DNA of 64,000 nt from Aricia agestis (Eukaryota > Arthropoda > Insecta > Lepidoptera > Lycaenidae): assembly GCF_905147365.1 (NCBI RefSeq), contig NC_056412.1, forward strand, positions 18,654,001 to 18,718,000, written 5' to 3'. Below are positions 11,055 through 22,300 of the stretch, piece by piece. A program made the translations under genes and the position numbers. Position 1 is the first letter of the stretch. Each line of letters begins with the position of its first letter. The notes beneath the pieces were generated by a model. The model was not told the DNA's origin. It saw only the letters and a list, made by a program, of their open reading frames with translations, and made no database searches.

Positions 11055-11767
11055 TTTTGTTACACCCTTGAAGAGTTCTTATAAAGAGATGAAGAGATTG
11101 TTTTCAGAAATGATTTGAGGCCTTTTTATAATAGTATATCATAGCATGGAGGCCATTAATTCAAAAACAAAACACACTTTTTTTTAGGTCCGTCAAAAAT
11201 TTCACTTCTTATATAAAAAGGTTCTGCCACCAAAACCACAGGTCTAGAAGAAATCTCATTGTCTAGAATGCATTCTGATATAGTAAATGCGAAAGTACTT
11301 TCGGGCTTTTCTTCTTGAGCCGTAAATACAATTTTGGTTAAATTTTCTGTCCTGTTCTTTTCCAGGATAGGGTCCAAAATGAATATAGTATGCTACCAAA
11401 AATTTGTTGTTCCTACCTCCTACTTAATGAAGAAATTCCAGCCCAACGAAATGGGGGCAACATAATAATAATAATTATCATAGTCATAATGAAAAAAAAC
11501 TGCAAGTCAATATTATTTATGACATGGCACGCAATTATATTATTCCAAGTCTATATTATAAACATTCTACTCGTATGCCTAACCAAAAGAACATGAATTA
11601 ATTATCATACAATTAAAATGTATCGGCTGCGACGTACGACAAACTCCAACATTTAATATCTAGGGAACACAGCAATAAACATACTTATTTGAAGTGATGT
11701 TCCTTTTGTTGAACATTCTATTCTCTGAAGTAAATAAGACGGAATCGATTCATCGAATTATATTATA

Positions 11768-12042
11768 ATATGAGGCCGACCGCCGGCCGCATTCATACGT
11801 TTTCCGTATGCGATTTCCGAATTAGCTTTCCGTATTCGTAAATCGGAATACTTGAAATCAGTATAAAATAAATCAACTGCCGCACACGTTCGTTTTCTCC
11901 GTACGGAATGTATTCCGATTTCCGCACTTACGTCTCAAGTGCAAGCCGGCGCGGCGCGACGGGTTCGCGCGTAAAAAAACGAACGTTTGCGCTAGTCTCT
12001 CGGGATTCCGAATATGGAAAACGTACGTTTGCGGCCAGTCTT
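11768..12042. mobile_element. MITE, GGCCGCATACACACG family, just upstream of the PGRMC gene
   Basis: Left end 'ccggccgcattcatacgttttccgtatgcgatttcc' region pairs with the right end 'atggaaaacgtacgtttgcggcc'. Fragments of the same left end lie at 14863-14935 and 27119-27160. It ends about 385 bp before the PGRMC start codon. 11055-11767 contains AT-rich sequence and a diverged copy of the 6072 MITE interior at about 11180-11235. Confidence 0.6.
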
Positions 12043-12295
12043 AGAGTGTAGAAAATCTTGTCATCAGTTTGTCGTGCAGTGTAATTGAACATGATTCGTG
12101 ACACCAATCTAGTACTGTAGGTAGTCAATCTAAAAGCCATCATTTTAAAACTGCCTCATTGGGAAGAAGTTTATGAAATAAACATTACTCAAATAAACCT
12201 CAATATTAACCTCTTGACATCAGCTTTTAAGTTTTTAACGATTTCATTGTACTCATATTAATATTTCGGTGAATCAACAACAAAATCGATACTGT

Positions 12296-12303
12296 TATCG
12301 ATA
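12296..12303. promoter_or_regulatory. DRE-like site (TATCGATA)
   Basis: A perfect palindromic TATCGATA, the core DREF-binding element of insect housekeeping promoters, lies 124 bp before the PGRMC ATG. A second half-like ATCGATA lies at 12286-12292. The site is seen directly; its use is inferred from position. Confidence 0.5.
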
Positions 12304-12338
12304 CAAGTTTCCGAGTACCGGTTGATAATTTACATCAC

Positions 12339-12346
12339 TGACGTAA
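12339..12346 (+). promoter_or_regulatory. CRE-like site (TGACGTAA)
   Basis: TGACGTAA, close to the CREB/ATF consensus, lies 81 bp before the PGRMC ATG, in the GC-rich stretch that should hold the transcription start. No TATA box is evident. Function is inferred from position only. Confidence 0.35.
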
Positions 12347-12426
12347 CATGCGGTTGACCTTCGGCGTACTCGCAGCGGCGCGCGCGGCGCAGTCCGCTCC
12401 GAACACCCGTGAGAAACGCACGCGCA

Positions 12427-12703
12427 ATGCCGGAACAAACGACTTTCTGGGATGAGCTGACCAGCCCCCTGAATATAGTGCTGATAGCTTTCATAGTGTA
12501 CCTCCTGTACAAGATAGTGCAATCCCACTTCGAGAGCAATGCCCCCGTGAAGCCCCCACCGCCGCCGATGCCGAAACTTAGGAAGGACATGACAGTGGCG
12601 GAACTAAAACAGTATGATGGGACAAACGAGGAAGGAAGAGTGCTTCTCGCGGTCAACGGAATCATATTCGATGTGACCAGGGGAAAGAGATTCTATGGAC
12701 CGG
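12427..12703 (+). CDS. PGRMC1: PGRMC exon 1
   Basis: Codes residues 1-92 plus one base of codon 93: short lumenal N-terminus, membrane anchor, proline-rich linker and the first half of the b5 domain up to the haem-ligand tyrosine (Y90). Donor is G/GTGAGT at 12704. Confidence 0.94.
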
Positions 12704-13336
12704 GTGAGTGAATAAGTATTGAGTGATGCAACATAACATTGAAGTTCTGCTTTGTCATTCGATAAACATGTTTACGTTCGGTTGATAACTTAAACGAATA
12801 AGTTTTTTGATTCGCCTGGATATCGCGAGGAATTTATAATATTTGAATTGTATGCTAATTTAGTTTACCTACATACGTAAATCTGTAGTAAACAGTTGAA
12901 ATTTTCCTGATTTCTGGGGATGACTTGATGTTTTCAAAGAGAATCGTCAATTCGTTTTGTAAACTACGAATAATAATATACATGATATTATTAGTACCAT
13001 GGAAGAGTCACTACACACTACTACTAACTTTATGCATTTTACATAACTCTCTTTTCTATAATATCAGTTTCTAATACGCGTCCGATTTTCTTATTCGTAG
13101 ACGCGTCCAAATTGATACACTTTGACACAACATTGACGCACTGTACCTCTCTATTATAATAATTATGTGTCGGTTTTTAGTAACGGTATCTTGGTGGTAA
13201 TTTGAAAGTAAAATCTAGATCACTAAATGCGCTTTGCCTCTCTGTCTTTTGTTTATCAGATTCTAGAGGCTTTGTGGTAAAAAAGGTGGTGTAATAAAAA
13301 GGAGGTTATAATAATATGTTCGTCTGTTTATATATA

Positions 13337-13403
<67 letters not shown>

Positions 13404-16400
13404 TAGATGTCCCGCGCGGCTTCGCCCGCGTAAATTAGGAATTTTACACTTTTTATAGATTCAATAATTACTTACATTTTATAACTTTAATAATTATTAC
13501 ATTTTATAAATTTATTAATTACATTTTATTCTTAACTTGTTAACTTAAGATTTATAATTTAATTTGTCTTTATTATTATTGATTTATCTTTCGATTTCTA
13601 TATAGTCTTATTAAAAAAATAATCGGACAGAGTAACAACTTAAGTTAGCTAAAATAAAAAAATAATCGGACAGAGTAACAACTGAAGTTAGCTAAAATTG
13701 TGTTTATTTATGTACTATGTATTTTGAGACTATGCAATTTTGTCGCGTTCGCGATTCACTTTCACTTTTGTTGAGTTTCAGAACGCGATATTAGGTCCTC
13801 CAACGCGCACGCGAATTTGAACTTTATGCAGCGGTAATAAATTACAAATTGACTCTCCATTTTATTTAGAAAACGTTTGTATGGGAAATAGAAAAATGCT
13901 GTTTTGAGGATTTTCCCGGCAATTATTCGAATTTTTCTCACCTTTTAAACCTTCCCTAGACCTCCACGAATAATTCAAGACCAAGATAAGATAAATCCGT
14001 TCAGCCGTTCTCGAGTTTTAGCGAGACTAACGAACAGCAATTGATTTTTATATATATAGATATATATATATATATATTTCTTTTTTTATAGATAACAATG
14101 TATTCACTCGTGATTAATGGTTACGTTTTATAGTTAGAGTTGACGTCATAAGTTATAATAGCGTCGCGTTATCACAATCGCTTGGGGGAGCAAATAACAT
14201 AGCATTATTGTTTTTGATTGGATTGTCTAGACGTGATTGTTTTTCTTATCACTTATTAATGTTTATCGAAACTATTTTGTCTAGTTTTTGACCTTTACAC
14301 AATAATTCTATAATTATAATTTTTTTATCAAGAATATTTTCTTAGCTATCAAGACGTCGCTCACAAGTCCGATAACAGTGATTGCTTTTAATTACTTTAA
14401 ACATTAAAATAATAAAAATTGAGTAATTTAGAGGCAATCCATCTAATTTCATTTACGAAACGCAAATATCGTATTTTTAATTATTTTTTTTTTTAATGAA
14501 ATAAGTGGGCAAACGAGCAAACCATTATAAAATTGTTAATCCAAGTATTTTCTTATATAATATTGTATATTTCTTGGTACAAAGGCCAAGAAATAACGAA
14601 ATACTTAGATATTTATTAACTAAAACCACTTAAAAAGGTTTGCTAACTTATTAAGATTATTATGCTTAAGAATTCTGGAATTTTTTGTAACGCTAATGAA
14701 TAATAATATCTTGATTTTAATACGTCATGATTTCAAACAATAAATGAAATAAAACACAGTAACAAGATTAATTTCCTCAATTCATTTCAAAAGGTAGAGA
14801 CTTTCGTTGAGACTTGGGACCACGGACGAATTGACCTGAACTCAAATTACATTCGAGAATATGGCTGGCCGCATACACACGTTTTCCGTATGCGATTTCC
14901 TAATTCGTTTTCCGTATTCGGAATTCCGTGAGGCTAGCGCAGAGTTAGTTAGGTTGGAAAAAAAGCATTTGACATAAGGCATAGCAAGCAACCCATTTGA
15001 CCATGCGTTATATCAAATTCCACACGCTTCCGATATTTTCTTACTTTATTGTTAAAGGTAATTTGACTAAATATCCAATAAACAGATCGACTGATGGTTT
15101 GGTCCTTGAGTAACTAGTATCATTCCGCAAAATATGATAAACCGTTATTTCACACTGGTTCTACTATAACGTGCTATATTATGTAAGTTAATTTGTGTCG
15201 AAGCACAGTAAAAATCAATTCCCATTGCACGTGACGCGGCGATGCTTTGCGATGAGCCATTTAAAACTGAACTTTATTTATTACACAATAAGTTGCCCGA
15301 CTTTACGTGGTGTAGGGCTACCTGTTCCACAATTGATTCACTAGTTGACGCCTGCAACACCGTCGCACCAAAATTCGTTTATTGCGCGGGAATATTACAT
15401 TTTTCGAGATAGAAAGTAACTTTAGTATTAGTATTAGTAACTAATTAAGTAGTTCTTTCTCGAGACTCAAAAGTATCTTCCTACTAAATTTTAGCAAAAT
15501 CGGTTCAATGGTTTAGGCGTGAAAAGGTAGCAGACAAACATACTTTCAGTGACAGTTGTATTATAAGCGAGACGCTCAGGAATAAGATAAGTAAGATCAT
15601 GAATAATTATCAGTCCGTGAGATGGAGAGCCGGTTATTGACCCCAGATGATAATGATGTTGATCTTAACTTGTATTATAATCTGCTTACACCCATCATGA
15701 ATACATTAACAGAACCGCACACAAATGCTAATATTTTTATTGTCTCGGATTCTAAGCAAACATCTACACAATATAATCAAATCAGTTTTTAAAGACAAAA
15801 TATTATCTTTTAATAGATTTATTTCATATACTTACTATCTATGAGAACAAAGACCATTTTAGTTTTCTTAATATTGCTAATGGAGAAGCAGAAAGTTTGG
15901 GAAAAGTTAATGAAAATGTTAAAACACTTGTTGTTTTTTATTCATATTTTATATTATTTGACTTGCAAAATACAAATAATAATTATACAATGAAAGGCGT
16001 ACTTTTAGTAGGTTGTCATACTTGGTCATACAATTTTCGTTGCCCTAGCTAAGAATCTATAACAGAAACTGGAGCCACATTTGAGCGGTCGCATGTATGA
16101 GAGCTATCGTCTACAATACTGTAATATTTTTCGATGCATAAATTAACATTATTAGCTATGTCTCGCAATTTGTTTAGAACAGCGACTCTCTTTTTTTTTG
16201 TCGCGGAATCCTTTTAAGAATGGACATTTCTGACGGGCCTTCCAAAATTATTTTGTCTATAAGAAAGAACGCGGGTGCAGTAGAATTTAAACGAAGAAAC
16301 TATTGCCATCACGCTTCACCCTGCGCCGGCACGTGTATTGTGATAGAGACAGATACAGTAAATCGAGGTAACGTAGTCCTCTGACTTCTCCTTCAAAATT

Positions 16401-19343
16401 GAGCCCATCTATTTTTTTTAATATTTTCAAGAAGAGGGAGTCTATGCCTCTACGTTTTTATTTCATCAGATCTTTCAAATGTGTTTTGTGGTCGGTGGAT
16501 TGGGGGGGGGGGTACGGGACATTCAATTTTTGCGATTTTTTAAGGGTCATATTTTTATTTATTAGTAAATTTGGAAAAAAATCGAAGGTAGAGGCATAAA
16601 TTTAACAGATCCCAATATTGTATAAAAAATCATTTGTCTAGGAGCATTGTCCAGGGAGTAAATTGGGGTTCATACTTTTGTATGGAAAAACTGCGTTACA
16701 TTGTCCCATGTGTCTGATGTCATTTCTAAAAGCAATATTTGTATATCACTCACGGAGCCCCTACAAGGCACAATTTAAGAATGGCTAGTTTAAAATATCG
16801 TATTTCGACGTCGCTATTTCCGTCTTCAAAGCCACGGTGATCTGTTTTTGTAGTTGATAAACATTTGACAACACGTGTGATCCTTATATCACAAGTACTC
16901 AATCTTCCGATACGAGTAATACAGTTCCCATCTTATCAGTTGGATAAAAGTTGCGAGTGATATATTTTGGCCAAATATTCTCTATTTTAATCATATTATC
17001 TTTGACCAAGTGTCAAATCTCTAGGTTCGTTGCTAACTGGAGTATTTAACGGTCAAGATATATTATATGAAAGTTACCGTTTTTTTCCTGTATTCTAATT
17101 CGATTTACCATCAAAAAAATGGATTCGTAGGCAGAAGGCGGACATACGTCATTTCGCCGGGTTATTTCAATTCAACGTTTGTCACAATCTGTCGGATGGG
17201 CAGCACAGAATATACTGATAGTACAAGTCCTTAGGCCATGTTCAAACCAAACTGACTATGTGCGCAGGCCCCAGTGTGAACGTGAAAATATACGGTATCG
17301 AATGTCCGCGCTTACGCCTAGCGTATTCGTATTGAACGAAAAAGTGAATATGTATGGAAATACAATAAACTGCGTAACGTTCGCTCACATTCGGCAGATC
17401 ACAGTTTGGTTCGAACACGGCCTAAGGACTTGTACTATCAGTATATTCTGTGCTTTCAGCGAAGTTCATAGGCAGACGGCAGACGCAGACCTACCTAATT
17501 TAGGATCAATAATTTATACCGCCGCAGAATGGAACGGAAGCGACATTTTACAACGAAACTGTACATTAGCACAATGAACTTTATATCAACAGTATAACAC
17601 ACTAATTAAATACAGTCAAAAATATCGGAATTCCTCGCATGAGACGAAATTTACGCTTCCATTCTGTTCCATTCCTCGGCGGTATACATTGAGCCTTACT
17701 CTGAGAATGTAACATTGCACTTGTTTACAACTACTTGATGCATAGCTCTTCAAAACTCGATCAAGGTGAAGTAATGTCGGCCACCGCTGTTCGTTCACTC
17801 CTTGTTAATGTCTCATATCTATAGGAAGATTCTGCGAAAATAGTCCTTATACCATTGCTATACGAGACTTGTCTCAGGTATAATAACCCTGAACCGACTG
17901 CTGTCGTGCAGTAGAAAACAGCGGCTCTATAATATACAAGTAGCATTTATTGCTTACTTCTCTCTGAGCCAAGAATTTTAAAATGGTCGAGCATGAGTTC
18001 CTAAACAGCTATGTTATCGTAACCTTATTGAATATAGAATGTAAAATAGTAGATACAATAAAAAAATCGGCCAAGTGCGGGTTGGACTCGCGCACGAAGG
18101 GTTCCGTACCACGATAGAGCAAAAACAGGCTGAAAATTATATTTTTTTGTATGGGAGTCCCCCTTATTTATTTAATTTATTTAAATTTTTAAATTACAAA
18201 TAAAACTGAGTATTTCGTGAATATTGCCGTTATTGTTTTTTTTTTTTATGAAATAAGGAGGCAAACGAGCAAACGGGTCACCTGATGGAAAGCAACTTCC
18301 GTCGCCCATGGACACTCGCAGCATCAGAAGAGCTGCAGGTGCGTTGCCGGCCTTTTAAAAGGGAATAGGGTAATAGGGAAGGGTAGGGATGGGAAGGGAA
18401 GGGAATACTCGTAGGGTAGGGGATTGGGCCTCCGGTAAACTCACTCACTCGGCGAAACACAGCGCAAGCGCTGTTTCACGCCGGTTTTCTGTGAGAACGT
18501 GGTATTTCTCCGGTCGAGCCGGCCCATTCGTGCCGAAGCATGGCTCTCCCACGTATCTCATATATATCATATATATCATGCAAAAATGCAAAAAAAAAAT
18601 CACGTTTGTTGCTTATTAGCCCCCCTTAAATATTTAATTTATTTTGTTTAAGTATTTGTTGTTATGGCAACAGATAGACACAATCTGTGAAAATTTCAGA
18701 AGTCTAGCTGTAGCGGTTCTTGAGTTACAGCCTGGAGACACACAGACATTAATGTGTTCGTGCCGAGTGCACTGTCTCGCGATTCTATTCGGTAGATGGT
18801 TTACCCTTATATAATTTACCCTTACATATTATACTTATTAGATAAGGGTTTACCCTTACATAATTGATAATAGCCTGGATGTAACTTGCCGATAGAACAA
18901 TTAATTTTCTTTAACATTTTACTCTACAATATTTTTCCGTCATGAATTTTCCAATAGAATTTTCTTCTGTATTTATCGATACCAGGAAAATTACATTTTA
19001 TAAGGTAAATTGTGTCACTAATACTATTTTCCGTTTACGCTTCAGCGGGCTTTGTTAATAATAAATAGGATTTTAATAAAAAAGCTTTATATATAAACAC
19101 TTAAAAAAACCACATCAAAATCTGTTGCATGGTTTTAAAGATCTAAGCATAATATAGTTACATCGGGATTAAGGATTAAGGGCTAGATGATTCCCGCAAC
19201 TGCAAGACGCCAAAAATCGGTTATCGTGCAGGAACCGTACATTTTCTGGGATAAAGAGTATCCTATGTCCTTTCCCAAGATTCAAAGTATCTCCATACTA
19301 AATTTCAGCAAAATCGGTACAGCGGTTTGGGCGTGAAGAGGTA

Positions 19344-19374
<31 letters not shown>

Positions 19375-22300
19375 CACTTTCGCATTTATAACATTAGTAT
19401 AGATATAGTTATATGCCACTTATAATATAGCATAATATAATACATCCAAATCTTATAAATTATTATTGAGATGTAAAGAAAAAAATATTGTAGGCCATAA
19501 AGCAATTTCTTTATCGTCGCGGAAGTAAAAATGCAATCAATAAGAAACAAAACACCGCCGCCTAAACCAAAGTAATGTTGGCCCATAAACATAAAATGCG
19601 TGTTACAACTTTACAAGCGACGGAATCCTGGCGACTGCATCCTTAATACTCATCGATTCTTATATTTTATTAATGCGAAAAATGTGTCTGTTTGAATATC
19701 TGTCTGTCACTTCATCACACAAGTTACCCACAGGTTGAAAAACACGACCGTACGGCGCGGCGTACACCATGATTGACTGGGTAAAATTTCGGAACATACC
19801 CTATATTCGCTGATTACCAAACGCCAGTCAACCGTCACTTCCGGACAGAAAATGTCGCATTACCCTGATTACTACCCGGGCAGGTGTTATCAACATTTAT
19901 ACAAGATGTGCCGTAATAAAATATAAGGGAGAAAAGAAAATTTTGTACAAGTAAAATATTATAGTTTATACTGAACGTCACAAAACGGTAGTATGAAAAT
20001 TATACAGTACCAATTTTTTATGTGTATAATGTATATGTCTAAAACACTTTCTGTTAAACCTGAAAGAAATATATTTGATGACAAGAATTATTTTAATCTA
20101 TTTATTTTTAAAGCCATCTGAATTTTAAAACTTAATTTGTAAACTTTAAAATGAAAGATTCTTGTAAAGAATAATAAAGTCAGGATAAATGTTATATAAA
20201 CTGTAAGTGGAGTTCAACAATAAGTAGTTGTTCAAAACAACCATTTGAGCTAAACAATTTTAAGGTTAAGAGACAAAGTTGATACCTGTAGGTAGAGTTT
20301 CAGGTACTTAGGTGATCTAAGTACTTAAACTCCTAACTAATTTAAAGATTTTGCTTTAAGCTACGCTATTAAGTAAGTACTCATATTTCTTGAGTAGTTG
20401 TTTTTAGGTTCTGTTTCCCAAAGGTTCCTAAAAACCACTAAGACATCGCTGTCTGTCCGTCCTTCTGATTGTATCTCAAGAACTGTGATATAGACAACTG
20501 TTGAAATGTTCACAAATTGAGTATTGCTATTGCCGTTGTAATAACCAATACCAAAAATAAAATTTAATTAATATTTATGGGGGTTCACACACAAAAAAGC
20601 ATTTTTAGCCGACTTCAAAAAAAGGAGGTTATTAATTCGACGCTTATGTATGTAATATTTCCAGAACTGCCCAATTTTCGAATATTAGTCTATATCAGTG
20701 TCTGAACAAATGAGCCAAATTTCAAGTGTAATGTATGTATTTATGTAAGTATGTATGTATATTGTATATATGTATGTTTTTATGTTCGTGTTCGCATATC
20801 TCTGGAACTGCCCTTCCGATTTCAGTAATTCTTTTTTTGTTTGACTAGGTATTGTTCAACTTAGGGAATAGTACAAGTTTCATCGACATCGGTTCAGTAG
20901 TTTTGGAAATAGGGAGTTTTAATTCTCAATTAGACAATTACGTACGTACGTACGTACGTACGTACGCACGTACAGTTATTTTCATATTTTGCTCTATAAT
21001 AGTTATACGGGCCTTCATGCGCGACTCAGACTCTCACTTTTTTATACAAATATACAAAATTTCTTATTTCCCATATTTTTTCTGTTAAACTTATTATCAG
21101 TATAAACTAACTCATAAAATAGCTGCAAGAATTTTATTGAATTTTAAATACAACAATATAATATTCAACCTAGGGAACCCTACGCAGTACGTCATATTAA
21201 GCAATTTTTTGTACAAGTCTGGTTTATATTTTGTTTCGTTATGACATTGCAAAAAGCTATTTTACATTATTTTATTACTTATTTTTTTTCTGTGAAGTAA
21301 ATAAAATATTTTTGTTACTAATATCTAAAAGCAATATCTTAGCAATTATAAGTAACTTGTTTAATTGTAAAGAAAAACTTGCTAGTTTTTCCAGCCGATA
21401 AAAACTAAGCAGTCCTTCCATGGTACATGCACTTTAACGTGAAGACCACATTTGCTATTACCATGTTGTAAAATTAATTATATGCTTTGGCAGGCCAATT
21501 AGCGTCACAATCATGAATCCCACTATTGAAATCCATACAAAAACGCCATTTTGACCGTTCTCCAATTTACCAGTATTCATTCAAAGCCTTGGTGCACTAT
21601 ATATGTTTTAAATTGTAATTTTCCATCTTTTTAGTAAAAGATGGCCCCGTGCGAGTTTCTTACGCCGGATCTTCTCGCCCGGTTAGTTCCCGAACCGTTG
21701 GTAGGCACCTTAGTATCGACGTTCGGAAAAGTTTTTGCAAAAAAAATACTCTGAATAAAAATATTTTGATTTGATTTGAAGTTTTTTTTTAATGAGATGT
21801 ACCGTATTATACATACTGTCCTAACCTGACTAAAGATGATAAATATATTGTGGGATATGTTTGGGTGTCTCAAAGGCCAACCAAAAAATTCCGACCGAGT
21901 GAGATAGCATGCTCAGTCAGGCCGAAGCCTATTGACGTCATTTAAGACGTTGCATCTATTATCTTGTCTTTCTCAGGAACTTCGATAGCGCGATGCAGGA
22001 TCGTGGAGCTAATTGTTCCGCTGCAAAATAAAATGACATAGACTTCCTTTTATAGTTCCACCAGATTATGCCCGCAACTCCGTTGCGCCAAAATTCGTTT
22101 ATCGCGTGGGAACCGTACATTTTTCCGGGATAAAAAGTATCCTATGTCCATTCACGAGACTCAAAGTATCTCCATGCCAAATTTCAGCAAAATCGATTCA
22201 GCGGTTTGAGAGTGAATAGGTTACAGACAGACAGACAGACAGACACACAACAGACACACTTTCGCATTTATAATATTAGTATGGATTGTGGGGATGTGCT

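Noticed and set aside
10670..11071. 133-codon plus-strand open frame
   Set aside because: It lies in and crosses the end of a TIR element (10557-11054); the cysteines do not form a known pattern.
12295..12665. Minus-strand open frames opposite PGRMC exon 1
   Set aside because: They are antisense shadows of a confidently identified exon.
17179..17577. 132-codon plus-strand open frame
   Set aside because: It runs through both arms of a MITE (17202-17454) and has no recognisable domain or splice context.
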